This document shows positions 53,641-64,000 of a stretch of DNA of 64,000 nt, one piece after another (the stretch's first letter is position 1; each line of letters opens with the position of its first letter). Both the position numbers and the translations under genes were made by a program. The notes under the pieces were generated by a model, which was not told where the DNA came from, ran no database searches, and saw only the letters and a list, made by a program, of their open reading frames with translations. The DNA lies in the NCBI GenBank assembly GCA_958510875.1, contig OY294067.1:147159743-147223742 (forward strand). The letters are read 5' to 3'. The DNA is from Endomychus coccineus. Lineage: Eukaryota; Arthropoda; Insecta; Coleoptera; Endomychidae.

Positions 53641-54240
53641 ACCAATAGATGACCGTACTTACTATAAATTTCAAAATTCATTCATCATAGGATTAAAATC
53701 AAATTAAGGTATAAATTTTTTCACCAACTATGTTATTATTTCTTTATGCTTATCTGTATTCACAATCAATCACGTAGCTTATATAACGATAACAAAATGA
53801 ATTCTTGTACTGTCTTAAACCTCACAAAGGGAACATGCTACATTGAAGCTTGAAGAAAAATAATTTTAACAAAACAGACATATATGATTTTTAATGAAAT
53901 AACTACCTTATAAATGAATGTAAGTACTCTACGAACTTTTTAAAAACAATTTAACAACTTATTTCTTCAATATAATAATTTATAGATCATATTTATACTA
54001 TTTTGAATTATAGACTCACAATTTTAATATTTATTTATTACAATTCAATTAATACAATCATATATATACAATTTTAAACATCAAACAAGTATATATTATC
54101 AAAAAATTTATGATATACTTTTCTTTTAGCCTTTCTTATAATACTTGAAAATGAGGTGTAAGTGATTGATCTCGAAACATGTAGTAAAGATCTAAAATTT
54201 GGATTGTGAGATTTCATAAACTTCTTTTACAAATGTATAA
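53637..54240 (+). repeat. PLE pseudo-LTR; further copies at 62220-62829 (+) and 51425-52080 (-)
   Basis: The run from ACCTTACCAATA through CACAATCAATCACGTAGC, CACAAAGGGAACATGCTACA and TAATTTATAGATCATATTTA to CTTTTACAAATGTATA is repeated in the same order in all three places, twice on plus and once inverted. It extends into the first codons of the ORF, as in Penelope tandem arrangements. Confidence 0.85.
54148..54185 (+). ncRNA. Hammerhead-ribozyme-like motif in PLE pseudo-LTR
   Basis: ATGAGGTGTAAGTGATTGAT then CTCGAAACATGTAGTA: the 3' half of the first core box (ATGAG), a short hairpin, and the second box (CGAAAC). The first box has AAA in place of the leading CTG. Known from Penelope elements as a class; activity here is not supported by the intact core. 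Confidence 0.4.
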
Positions 54241-56214
54241 CACGAACTCACACTTGCGTAATACCAATTTATGGACGACAGCTAGTTTAGCACAATGTAC
54301 TTATCATTATAAGGAACTCACTATTAAGAAAATGTATAAAAACTCAACTATATTCTTCAACAACCAATGTCTTGAATTCAACCTAGAACCAAAATACCTT
54401 TCAATCAAAATTAATAGAAACTATTTCAACAACAATATCTCAAGAAACCTAAACATTTTAAGAAGAACTTTCATAAAGAAAGAGGTCAGGACAGCCTACC
54501 ATACATTATATTTGATAGATTGTAAATTATTGGACATTTATAACAAACTAAGAGATCTATGGACATTCCAACAGTTAGATAGCTTCCTTAACAAAACTCA
54601 TGCAACCACAGATTATTTGAGAACAGTACAATATAAAAAATTAAATGAAAAACTCAACACCCTCAAAGTAAGACAACTTAATATTAAGGCTAACAATTTA
54701 AACCAAAACATAACTAACATACATAATTTCCATCAACCATTGATCAATTTTTCAACAGTAGAATTTAACAACAACGAAAAAACACTTATTGAGAAAAGCT
54801 TGAAATTTAACCCTTTAATAGACTCAAAAACTACTTCTATCAGAAATCTTGAATTACTTAGTGTAGAATCTGAATCCATTTTACAATCCATTAACATTGA
54901 AAATGAACAAAAAACATATATAGAGACAATATCAAAACAATTATCAGAAAAGAGAAACTTAAAATAAATTCCTACCACTTTCAATTCAATAATACTCTAA
55001 TAAAATCAATAAAAAAGAAAATAGAAGACAACAAACTTACTATCACTAAATCAGATAAAGGTAATACTGTAATTATCCTCAATACATTAGATTATCATAT
55101 AAAAATATTAAAATTCATATCAGATAATAACATCACTACTTCTACAGTAAATATTAATAGTTTCAGAATTAAACTTAAAAACGTCCTCAAAAACTATTTA
55201 AACATACTGAACCAACCTTCAATAGATAAACTCACACCCAAGCAAAACATAAAACCTAGATTATACGGCCTATTGAAAATACACAAATCTGAGATTTTCT
55301 CTGAAATCCCCATTAGACCCTTAGTTTCCTTTATGAATTCACCTACTTATGAACTGGCAAAATGGCTTAATTCCAAACTTAAAAACTTTTGTTTCAATAA
55401 ACTCAATTTTACCATCAAAAATAATTTACATTTGATAGAAAAATTTCTCAAATTATATTTGATAACAACGACATTCTGATATCATTAGATGTTTCTAATC
55501 TATTCACTAATATTCCAATAACAGAACTTATAAATATTATTAAAAATGATTACTCAAATAGTGATTTTTCGACAGTAGAATGTTCTGAATTAATCAACCT
55601 CCTTACCATATGTCTCGAACAAAACTTTTTCCTTTTTAACGGGAATATGTATGATCAAAAAGATGGCTTAGCAATGGACTCTCCTCTTTCACCCATTCTA
55701 GCAGATACATTTATGCATAACGTAGAATCAGATAAAATCGTAAATAATCATGAATTCACTTCACACATCAAATTTTATTGCAGATATGTGGATGACATTC
55801 TTATAATCTGGAACGGACAAAGAGATATACTAAAAAAAATTTTCCAATATACCAACACAATACATGATTCAAACAAGTTTACTTTAGAAATCCAAAATGT
55901 AAATAATAACATAAATTTTTAAGATCTTACTTTAAATCTTTCCAACAAATTATTAGATTTCAATATTTACAGGAAACCTACCCACACAGGCATTGTAATT
56001 AATGACTCATCTCACCATCCTATGCAACATAAGCTTGCTAGCTTTCACAGTTACTTGAATAGACTGATCAAAACACCCCTAACAGAAACTAATTCTCAAC
56101 TTGAGCTGAAAATCATTTGTCAAATAGCTTCAATGAATGGGTTCAACAACAATACAATAATGAAAATGTTACACAAAAAACAAAATAGAAATACTGAAAA
56201 TACAATCTACATAC
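54206..56214 (+). pseudogene. PLE-3 N-terminal region and reverse transcriptase
   Basis: The first 253 codons (54206-54967) are the lysine/asparagine-rich N-terminal region with K-K-E-V-R-T-A-Y-H-T-L. A frameshift near 54955 leads to S-D-K-G-N-T-V-I-I-L, then P-R-L-Y-G-L-L-K-I-H-K (55255 on). One A is missing from an A6 run at 55438-55443 compared with PLE-2, shifting the frame before L-D-V-S-N-L-F-T-N-I-P. The frame from 55647 has G-L-A-M-D-S-P-L-S-P-I-L-A (Gly to Asp in the conserved block) and R-Y-V-D-D-I-L-I-I-W. A TAA at 55920 replaces the Ser codon of PLE-2. The frame then runs to the LTR insertion. Confidence 0.85.
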
Positions 56215-56453
56215 TGTTAGGGATTGGTTAAATTAAATGCATGTAGATTCGGACAACATTATAAAAGAAAATTATTTATCATTATTACATCAAAAAAACC
56301 CATCAGTCATTAATTATTATTTCTCACTTGACAACGTATGTCAACTTGAAAAACATTGAATCGTGATCACCCTGATCTTATTCATTTGCACTTTCTTAAC
56401 AAATGAGGCATCGGGTAATCCCTTTCATACAGCGTGTAGCGATGTATCTCACA
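56215..56453. repeat. Solo Gypsy LTR (239 bp) with 4-bp ATAC target duplication
   Basis: Begins TGTTAGGGATTGG, ends GATGTATCTCACA, and is flanked by ATAC at 56211-56214 and 56454-56457. In PLE-2 the same site is uninterrupted. The same LTR occurs at 61361-61599 with about seven differences. Confidence 0.9.
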
Positions 56454-56986
56454 ATACATAACCTAACTCAATTAAATCGAAACTTACCTTCCAATATATC
56501 GAACCAAGACACCAAACCGTTCAGATCCTTAACTTTTTTCGGTAGTATCTCTATAAGAATCATAAATATATTGAAATCGATAGTCGACATTTCCAATAAA
56601 TCATCTAATCCCTCAACAATTTAATAATAAATAATAAAGATAAAATAGATAGAATGGAAAAAAGTGGAGTCTACCAACTAAATTGTGATTCTTGCCCTGC
56701 TATTTACGTCGGCAAAACTTACAGAAACTTCAAAATTAGATCAAAAGAACATACACGATATCTTACTGAAACTGGCTTTTCACATTTTGCAAACCATTTG
56801 ATTGAAACACACCATGAATTTAACACAGACGAAAATTTCAAAATATTACACTATGCAAATAGAGGACTGTATCTGAATAATCTGGAACTGCTCGAGATAC
56901 AAAAATCTTTCAAAAATATTTATGTTATTTCTCTCAACGCACAAATAGCGTTAAATTATAATCCGATTTATGCAGCAATAACTTGA
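56454..56986 (+). pseudogene. PLE GIY-YIG endonuclease end, copy a
   Basis: The frames at 56460-56624 (N-L-T-Q-L-N-R-N-L-P-S-N-I, F-R-S-L-T-F-F-G-S-I) and 56654-56986 (K-S-G-V-Y-Q-L-N-C-D-S-C-P-A-I-Y-V-G-K-T, R-S-K-E-H, H-F-A-N-H-L-I-E, L-E-L-L-E-I-Q) cover linker and nuclease. A frameshift near 56600 parts them. Continues as 3' UTR to about 57212, where it breaks off. Confidence 0.8.
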
Positions 56987-57225
56987 AACAATAAATGTCT
57001 TCAATTTTAAACTTCCACATTTCGAACGGTTCGTCATTTTCACAGATCTCTACCTAAAAAATTTTCAAGGTTCATTAGCTAAGTTTCTTACCTTACCAAT
57101 AACTTACTTACCATAAATTTTAAAATTCATTCATAATAGGATTAAAATCAAAATAAGGTCTACATTTTTTCACCAACTATTTCATTATTTCTTTATGCTT
57201 ATCTATATTCAACAACAAAACGTGT

Positions 57226-57945
57226 TCTTCCAACTCGTTTAACCAAGAGTTTCTTTCAACTCAAAACCTTGGAGTTTCTTTCAACTCAAAACCCAAGAGT
57301 TTCTTTCAACTCAAAACCCAAGAGTTTCATTCAACTCAAAACCTAGGAGTTACTTCAACTCAGAACCCAAGAGTTTCTTTCAACTCAAAACCCAGGAGTT
57401 TCTTTCAACTCAAAACTCAAGAGTTTCTTTCAACTCAAAACCTAAGATTTTCTTTCAACTCAAAACTTAGGAGTTTCTTTCAACTCATAACCTAAGAGTT
57501 TCTTTCAACTCAAAACCTTGGAGCTTCTTCCAACTCAAAACCTAAGAGTTTCTTTCAACTCAAAACCTAGGAGTTTCTTTCAACTCAAAACCCAAGAGTT
57601 TCTTTCAACTCAAAACCCAATAGTTTCTTTCAACTCAAAACCCAAGAGTTTCTTTCAACTCAAAACCTAGGAGTTACTTTCAACTCAAAACTCAAGTTTC
57701 TTTCAACTCAAAACCCAAGAGTTTCTTTCAACTCAAAACCTAGGAGTTACTTCAACTCAGAACCCAAAAGTTTCTTTCAACTCAAAACCTAGGAGTTTCT
57801 TTCAACTCAAAACTCAAGAGTTTCTTTCAACTCAAAACCTAGGAGTTTCTTTCAACTCAAAACTCAAGAGTTTCTTTCAACTCAAAACCCAAGAATTCAT
57901 TCCAACACAAAACGTAAGAGTTTCTTTCAACTCAAAACACAATCA
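57226..57945. repeat. 25-bp minisatellite, about 28 copies
   Basis: The unit starts GAGTTTCTTTCAACTC and ends AAAACC(C/T)(A/T)(A/G). Variants alternate CCCAA, CCTAG and CTTGG. A rare variant with TTACTTCAACTCAGAACCC occurs at about 57348 and again at 57741 (about 393 bp apart), hinting at a higher-order duplication. It sits between PLE 3' copy a and Gypsy integrase. Confidence 0.95.
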
Positions 57946-58031
57946 CTGCGAAAGTTCTCTGCAACCACTTCCCGCTTCCGGAATGTCATCCCTCATATTT
58001 TGCTCTCTCCAAAGTTTCATTTTGTCACAAA

Positions 58032-58470
58032 CTACAACACCTGTATATACGCTCTACCTTCCTTACATGGATTCACCGGCCCAACATCGTATCTAACAGT
58101 CTCGAAAATTTTGATATTCTTGTAAGTCCCTGCAGATTTTGGTGATAATTTATCACTTTTGATTTCTTTTCGTAGAATGTTCCTTTCAACAAAAACCAAA
58201 TCGCCAACTTGATAGGTACGAGCCACTTTCTGCTCCTTTTCGTACGATTCCTTCATCATTCTAGAATTTTGATCACATTTCTGTTTGGCCTCTTCTCTCA
58301 GCTTAGGTTCTTTGCCGATACGATGACGATAACGATATATTAATTCCATTGGTGTCTTATTAGTTGTTTTAATAATTGTTGTATTTAATCTGCTTCGCAC
58401 TAGATCTACTTTAAGATCTCAAACATTCTGATCATTTCCTGTATACGCAGCTAAATATACTAGCATCGTG
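58032..58470 (-). pseudogene. Gypsy integrase C-terminal part
   Basis: Starts V-E-R-V-N-S-T-M-L-V-Y-L (catalytic-E helix region) near 58488, a stop, then N-K-T-P-M-E-L-I-Y-R-Y-R-H-R-I-G, V-G-D-L-V-F-V-E-R-N and Y-D-V-G-P-V. It directly follows RT sequence, so the RT C-terminus, RNase H and most of integrase were deleted at about 58490. Confidence 0.65.
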
Positions 58471-58473
58471 CTA

Positions 58474-58893
58474 TTAACTCGTTCTACTTTCTGGTGATAC
58501 TTCTATTTGGTGATAAGCCGAGGCAAGATCTAGGAATGTGAAATATTTTTGTTGACTAAGGCGATTAATCAAGTCATCAGTTGAAGGAAGAGGGTAATGA
58601 TCTTTTTTCGTAACTGAATTAAGACATCTATAGTCAACGACCATTCGATTTTCTCCGGACTTCTTTTCAATCAAAAGTATGGGATTTGTGTATGATGAAT
58701 TGGAAGATTCAATTATATCATGTGTAGTAAGATCTTCTAATATATCTCTAACTATTGCTCGCTCAGCGTAAGACAAACGATATGATCTAGAAACTATATT
58801 TATAGTACTAGTAAGTTCAATCTTCATTTGAATCTTAATATTGCCTAACAAATTAATACCCGTATCATTGGAAATATAGTTGTATAGATCCAA
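58474..58893 (-). pseudogene. Gypsy RT N-terminal part
   Basis: 139 codons: Y-R-L-S-Y-A-E-R-A-I-V-R-D-I-L-E-D-L (linker), I-I-E-S-S-N-S-S-Y-T-N-P-I-L-L-I-E-K-K, R-M-V-V-D-Y-R-C-L-N-S-V-T, H-Y-P-L-P-S-T-D-D-L-I and F-T-F-L-D-L-A-S-A-Y-H-Q-I-E-V (motif A). The Y-x-D-D motif lies in the deleted part. A second partial copy (59264-59007) lacks everything after the E-K-K-S-G-E-N block. Confidence 0.8.
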
Positions 58894-59820
58894 AATTAAT
58901 TATAGTCCCTCATCGTGATGGTTATGATTATGAACCATATCATTGTGATAATTTATAGCATCTATTGAATTTCATCTAGCGACAAATTTGTTCGCAATAA
59001 TTTCAACTACCTAATTGGATTTTCTCCGGACTTCTTTTCAATCAAAAGTATGGGATTTGTGTATGATGAATTGGAAGATTCAATTATATCATGTGTAGTG
59101 AGATCTTCTAATATATCTCTAACTATTGCTCGCTCAGCGTAAGACAAACGATATGATCTAGAAACTATATTTATAGTACTAGTAAGTTCAATCTTCATTT
59201 GAATCTTAATATTGCCTAACAAATTAATACCCGTATCATTGGAAATATAGTTGTATAGATCCAAAATTAATTATAGTCCCTCATCGTGATGGTTATGATT
59301 ATGAACCACATCATTGTGATAATTTATAGCATCTATTGAATTTCATCTAGCGACAAATTTGTTCGCAATAATTTCAACTACCTAATTGGATTTATTTATG
59401 GCTGTAACGAAACCTCTTCCACATTCTATTGAAATAACTCCTTGTTTGATATCTATTTCAAATTTTGAATTGAGATGTTCTATTTTTAAAATCAATCTTC
59501 ATTTGAATCTTAATATTGCCTAACAAATTAATACCCGTATCATTGGAAATATAGTTGTATAGATCCAAAATTAATTATAGTCCCTCATCGTGATGGTTAT
59601 GATTATGAACCACATCATTGTGATAATTTATAGCATCTATTGAATTTCATCTAGCGACAAATTTGTTCGCAATAATTTCAACTACCTAATTGGATTTATT
59701 TATGGCTGTAACGAAACCTCTTCCACATTCTATTGAAATAACTCCTTGTTTGATATCTATTTCAAATTTTGAATTGAGATGTTCTATTTTTAAAACATTT
59801 ACATTAACTAAATGTTCATC
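58650..59820 (-). repeat. Two successive tandem duplications inside the Gypsy (369 bp and 303 bp)
   Basis: 58650-59018 is repeated almost exactly from 59019. Then a segment ending GAGATGTTCTATTTTTAAAA (59488) is joined back to TCAATCTTCATTTG, and the part from there to that same end recurs up to 59791 (spacing 303 bp, e.g. GGATTTATTTATGGCTG at 59388 and 59691). Junctions share short microhomology (GATTT; TCAATC). Confidence 0.85.
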
Positions 59821-59880
59821 CTTCACAATAATAGGCAATTTGACGACCGATCTAGGCGGAATCGAAAAATTTGAGCCACA

Positions 59881-60400
59881 TCAAATTTTTACTTTTCTTT
59901 CGTGGTCATCTAATTCTGATAATTGAAACGGTAAATCCACATTTTTCAAGCTATATATTTTCCCTGGTGTTTTAATCATGGTAACCCCATACGGCTCGGT
60001 AAGAGGTCTACCTATGATCATCGAAGTACGCTGGATTCCATCTGGTACAATCAATACAGGTACGATGGCTGCTACATCGAGATTAGGTATCTCAGTATTC
60101 AACAAACACTATGCCAATGGCACGACAGTTGCATCACCATAACCTTTTATAACTTGATCACTGCATTTAATATTGTCTAAAGAGAATCTTCTCAAAACCG
60201 AACACGAAATAGTATTGCAACCACTACCAATATCCAAATATGAATCCAAAATTACGTGATTCACTATAACATTAATGTAATACTTAGCGTCCTTTTTTTT
60301 ACCTGATATACACATGAAATTCTTTTGCAACAAAAAACATTGTGCCTTAACATATCCAACCTTATTGCAATGCTCACATTTCTTTTTTCCAGTAAAATTT
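59881..60400 (-). pseudogene. Gypsy nucleocapsid knuckle and aspartic protease
   Basis: Near 60380-60325 the frame reads C-E-H-C-N-K-V-G-Y-V-K-A-Q-C: a CCHC knuckle with His replaced by Tyr. It leads into Y-Y-I-N-V-I-V-N, Y-L-D-I-G-S-G-C-N-T-I-S, where the active site is D-I-G rather than D-T/S-G. After a stop at 60109, 60105-59881 has P-V-L-I-V-P-D-G-I-Q-R-T-S-M-I-I-G-R, the protease end (I-I-G-R-P-L). Confidence 0.7.
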
Positions 60401-60409
60401 TAACACAGT

Positions 60410-61134
60410 CTACTGATTTACGACCTGATTACGTGTAAAACATAAAATACTATGATGATGAGTTCGAGTATGTTTAAATGATTTTTGTCGATTCAATTTG
60501 TTATTTACTGAATCGGGATTTCTTCTATTGAAATGTGTGGCTATATCCGTTAGATATACTAGCATCTCATCAGTTGAGGTACACCCCGCTGATTTAATAC
60601 CTATTCTTAACATTTCGTCACCTATTGTCAAGAGAATTACATCCGCGATGACGTAGTCTGGTAAATCGCAACTATTACCCAACGCTAATTTATGATAAAA
60701 GAACTCTTGTAGATCTTGACCAGCTTTTCTTCCCTCATTTACTAATTCTCGCAGGTTGAGTGCCACGATCTTACCAATAGGAAAGTTCGCAGTCAATTTA
60801 ACCACCCATTCACTCTAACCATAATCAATACGAGGAAGAGAATTATACCAAAATTTGGCGTTTCCCGCTAATTTAGAAATCATGTAGTAGATTTTGGTAT
60901 TACCATCTCAATAGAAATTTTTGCACATGATTCAATACGATGTATTCATTAACAAATGTTTATATCACTTTTGCTCGGATTAAACTCAGGAATATTGTCG
61001 CCATGAACTACGAATAGTGAAGTGGTATTATGGGAGTCTCTTGTCAACTCAACCGAGGTATTGGATACACTAGAATCGTGAACTAAACTTACGACCTCTA
61101 ACTTCCTGATTAGATCTTCCATTTCTTTTTGCAT
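60410..61134 (-). pseudogene. gag: Gypsy Gag, broken
   Basis: 61134-60949 has a coil and I-P-E-F-N-P-S-K-S-D-I-N-I, the start of a capsid domain. 60805-60410 has A-L-N-L-R-E-L-V-N-E-G-R-K-A-G-Q-D-L-Q-E-F-F-Y-H-K-L and V-I-A-D-V-I-L-L-T-I-G-D, its second half, then a basic K-L-N-R-Q-K tail before the knuckle. The region between (60948-60806) is in another frame with stops. Confidence 0.65.
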
Positions 61135-61360
61135 TTTCTTACGAAATAATTTAAATTTACTACTTTTACAAAGTGCATCTTCGCCTGAACTCGAGTTTGA
61201 ACTAGATCCACTAGAACTCGTAGATTTCCTACGTCATTTTAGGTTTGATATAACTTCTGTATTATTTGAATAAGTTTTCTACTCACAATTTATTGCCTCT
61301 GTAACTCACGCTAATTATGATAATCTTCTAACACGATTGATTCAGATTCCTCTCCTGATT

Positions 61361-61599
61361 TGTTAGGGATTGGTTAAATTAAATGCATGTAGATTCGGAC
61401 AACATTATTAAAGAAGTTTATTTATCATCATTACATCATAAAAACCCATCAGTCATTAATTATTATTTCTCACTTGACAACGTATGTCAACTTGAAAAAC
61501 ATTGAATCGTGATCACCCTGATCTTATTCATTTACGCTTTCTTAACAAATGAGGCATCGGGTAATCCCTTTCATACAGCGTGTAGCGATGTATCTCACA
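61361..61599 (-). repeat. Gypsy 5' LTR (239 bp)
   Basis: Same 239-bp LTR as at 56215-56453. Followed on the right by ATAC and PLE sequence at exactly the same position as the solo LTR. On the left it borders Gypsy leader sequence; no TGG-type primer site is evident there. Confidence 0.85.
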
Positions 61600-62126
61600 A
61601 TACATAACCTAACTCAATTAAATCGAAACTTACCTTCCAATATATCGAACCAAGACACCAAACCTTTCAGATCCTTAACTTTTTTCGGTAGTATCTCTAT
61701 AAGAATCACAAATATATTGAAATCGATAGTCAAAATTTCCAATGAATCATCTAATTCCCTCAACAATTTAATAATAAATAATAAAGGTAAAATAGAAAGA
61801 ATGGAAAAAAGTGGAGTACACCAACTAAATTGTGGTTCTTGCCCAGCTATTTACGTCGGCAAAACTTACAGAAACTCCAAAATTAGATTAAAAGAACATA
61901 TCTTACTGAAACTGGCTTTTCACATTTTGCAAACCATTTGATTGAAACACACCATGAATTTAACACAGACGAAAATTTCAAAATATTGCACTATGCAAAT
62001 AGAGGACTGTATTTGAATAATCTGGAACTGCTCGAGATACAAAAATCTTTCAAAAATAACAATGTTATCACTCTCAACGCACAAATAGCGTTAAATTATA
62101 ATCCGATTTATGCAGCAATAACTTGA
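61600..62126 (+). pseudogene. PLE GIY-YIG endonuclease end, copy b
   Basis: Nearly identical to copy a. An open frame from inside the LTR (61549) through 61941 includes K-S-G-V-H-Q-L-N-C-G-S-C-P-A-I-Y-V-G-K-T and L-K-E-H. A deletion of about 7 bp relative to copy a (near 61900) shifts the frame before H-F-A-N-H-L-I-E. The last part ends at 62126. Confidence 0.8.
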
Positions 62127-62739
62127 AACAATAAATGTCTTCAATTTTAAACTTCCACATTTCTAACGGTTCATCGTTTTCACAGATCTCTACCTAAAAA
62201 ATTTTCAAGGTTCATTAGCTAAGTTTCTTACCTTACCAATAACTTACTTACCATAAATTTTAAAATTCATTCATAATAGGATTAAAATCAAAGTAAGGTA
62301 TACATTTTTTCACCAACTATTTCATTATTTCTTTATGCTTATCTATATTCACAATCAATCACGTAGCTTACATAACGTTAACAAAATGAATTATTGTACT
62401 GTCTTGAACCTCACAAAGGGAACATGCTACATTGAAGCTTGAAGAAAAATAATTTTAACAACAGACACATATGATTTTTAATGAAATAACTACCTTATAA
62501 ATGAATGTAAGTACTCTAAAAACTTTTTAAAAACAATTTAACAACTTATTTCTTCAATATAATAATTTATAGATCATATTTATACTATTTTAAATTATAG
62601 ACTTACAATTTTAATATTTATTTATTACAATTCAATTAATACTATCATATATATATATACAATTTTAAACATCAAACAAGTATATATTATCAAAAAATTT
62701 ATGATATACATTTCTTTCAGCCCTTCTTATAATACTTGA

Positions 62740-62785
62740 AAATGAGGTGTAAGTGATTGACCTCAAAACATGTAGTAAAGATCTA
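62740..62785 (+). ncRNA. Hammerhead-like motif in the 3' pseudo-LTR
   Basis: GAGGTGTAAGTGATTGACCTC forms a 5-bp stem II here, better than in the 5' copy, but the second core box is CAAAAC instead of CGAAAC. Confidence 0.35.
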
Positions 62786-62829
62786 AAATTTGGATTGTGA
62801 GATTTCCAAAACTTCTTTTACAAATGTAT

Positions 62830-64000
62830 AGATTAGATTAATTTGTAATAAGTTATTGTTCAATTATTGACTATAGTTAGACGTCATATCATATTGAAAA
62901 AATTTTAATGAAGTCATTTTCTTTATCGAAATTATTTCAATGTAGACTAGAAATTTGAAATTTGTCAAACTCACATTACTGCATTCTTTGTACATAATGG
63001 GTGTCTGGAAATTCATATGCCAAACACGAAAAAATAAGAAAAATATTTTACCAACATATGTCCGGAATTGCTTTAAAAGAGAGCTATGATGCTCTAAAAA
63101 TGAACCATATTATGCCAATCTTCCAATTTTGCTAATTTAAATAGTATTATCGATACGAAATATCTTGCCATGGGCGGCGCTACGTGGCACCTGCAAAAAA
63201 ACATTTTCTGCTTTATTTTTATTCGCAAAATTTTTAAAAATATTTATAGCTTTTTGGATTAGGTTTGCTCCAAAATGGTGTTTTTGAACAATTTTGTCAG
63301 ACGAACCATTTTCGAGAAAAACCGATTTGAAAATTGTCGCTTAACGTCTTATTTGAAAATATAGATGAATCAACTCAATAGAATAAAATAGTCAAAAGAA
63401 GATTCGAAACTTTAGGATGACAGTCAAAAATTTTGCTGTCAATAGCTGTCACATTGATTTAACTTTTAGTTTTGCTATTGGCTTTTTTTGGAATATTTAG
63501 AGATTCCATTAGCATTCAATAACACAAGTGTTTTTAAATTTCAGCTCTTAGATATTCATATAGTTTAAAGCGAAACGACTCAAAACTTGGCAGATATCTT
63601 CCTTATACGATGTAGGTTGTCGCTAAGAACTCAATCCCAAACGGGGTAAGAGGGATTTGATATAATTTGAACTTTTTGACATCAAATATAAAAAATAAAA
63701 ATATCACATAAAATTTACATGACAGACAGATTCAAAGATTAATGGATGATTTTCACAGTTCAGACTGTCTATGTTATAACGAACAATATATATAAGACGT
63801 GAAATGTTCCAATGATGGACAGCTGATACATTGACAGTCACATATTGTTCATCAGCCTACACATACCAATCCATATAATAGATTCAAATAAACTTTGACA
63901 AGACTTATATTCTACTAATTAGAAATATTCTTATTAGGTATTCAAACTTGGAGAATGACATCGCAAGCATAGCCCGCAGACAACAGCTAGTACTATGAAA
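62830..64000. other. Non-coding AT-rich stretch, nothing recognised
   Basis: Begins where PLE sequence ends. No ORF, domain or clear terminal repeat. A GC-richer TGGGCGGCGCTACGTGGCAC patch lies at 63171-63190. Confidence 0.45.

Larger units (their letters stand above)
57946..61599 (-). mobile_element. Gypsy element (third type), internally deleted and tandem-duplicated
   Basis: Leftward from the LTR at 61599: gag (61134-60410), zinc knuckle/protease (60400-59880), RT N-terminal part repeated in tandem (59820-58480), integrase end (58470-58032). Most of RT, RNase H and the integrase core are missing, and no LTR remains on the left side. LTRs match the solo LTR at 56215. Confidence 0.75.
53637..62829 (+). 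mobile_element. Penelope-like element PLE-3 (plus copy), interrupted by Gypsy-derived insertions
   Basis: Pseudo-LTR (53637-54240), N-terminal ORF and RT (54206-56214), LTR insertion (56215-56453), GIY-YIG end copy a (56454-57212), foreign minisatellite and Gypsy sequence (57213-61599), then GIY-YIG end copy b with the 3' pseudo-LTR (61600-62829). The two 3' copies show the locus was rearranged after the Gypsy insertion. Confidence 0.75.

Noticed and set aside
57226..57945. Regular 25-bp repeats as a CRISPR array
   Set aside because: Units are contiguous without unique spacers and the context is eukaryotic; this is a minisatellite.

Overview
The window looks like arthropod, most probably insect, nuclear DNA. 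It is AT-rich, short coding exons have splice signals, and almost everything recognisable is transposable-element (TE) sequence of insect type: BEL/Pao with a tRNA-Tyr primer site, Ty3/Gypsy, an I-like LINE with RNase H, Penelope-like elements, PIF/Harbinger, hAT, and an insect-retrovirus-type env relic. I cannot name the species. No tRNA or rRNA gene, CRISPR array or complete host gene is visible.

Layout, left half. 1-2.45 kb: two intact, co-oriented minus-strand ORFs. One is a large protein running off the left edge and one is a 101-aa protein with an OB-fold-like pattern. Behind them lie a 309-bp tandem repeat and an array of GATAACGTTATC palindromes. I read this as the edge of a DNA-virus-like or self-synthesising element; it is the best candidate here for something little described. 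2.5-8 kb: two candidate host exons (a THAP-like one on minus, an unknown one on plus) and an env pseudogene. 8.2-11.5 kb: a LINE ORF1 relic and a Penelope-like element (PLE-1) with its RT segment in three tandem copies. 11.9-16.9 kb: a minus-strand BEL/Pao element with LTR remnants. 17-18.9 kb: a Gypsy integrase relic. 19-24.5 kb: a near full-length plus-strand I-like LINE broken by three stops and two frameshifts. 24.5-27.7 kb: Gypsy gag/protease on minus and a rearranged BEL 3' end on plus.

Layout, right half. 29.3-34.2 kb: a complete 3.8-kb Harbinger with TAA target duplication, TIRs, a spliced transposase and a Myb/SANT-like partner, abutting its own internally deleted derivative. 34.4-36.9 kb: a LINE RT relic split by a 1.44-kb foldback element. 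37.1-37.4 kb: a palindromic element. 38.8-40.5 kb: a hAT element with 8-bp target duplication. 42.2-49.0 kb: a very young minus-strand Gypsy whose 328-bp LTRs differ by one base. It carries gag, protease, pol and an extra small ORF between the primer site and gag, predicted to be N-myristoylated and single-pass membrane-anchored. 49.7-50.6 kb: a long-TIR element with a mariner-like transposase trace. 51.4-62.8 kb: head-to-head Penelope-like copies (PLE-2 on minus, PLE-3 on plus). PLE-3 was hit by a Gypsy element and the LTR-PLE 3' junction was then duplicated, with a 25-bp minisatellite in between. 62.8-64 kb: nothing recognised.

The genes do not form a pathway. The window is a nested record of insertions, tandem duplications and deletions. 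The only long undamaged coding regions are the two left-edge ORFs and, in the young Gypsy, the pre-gag ORF, gag and pol.
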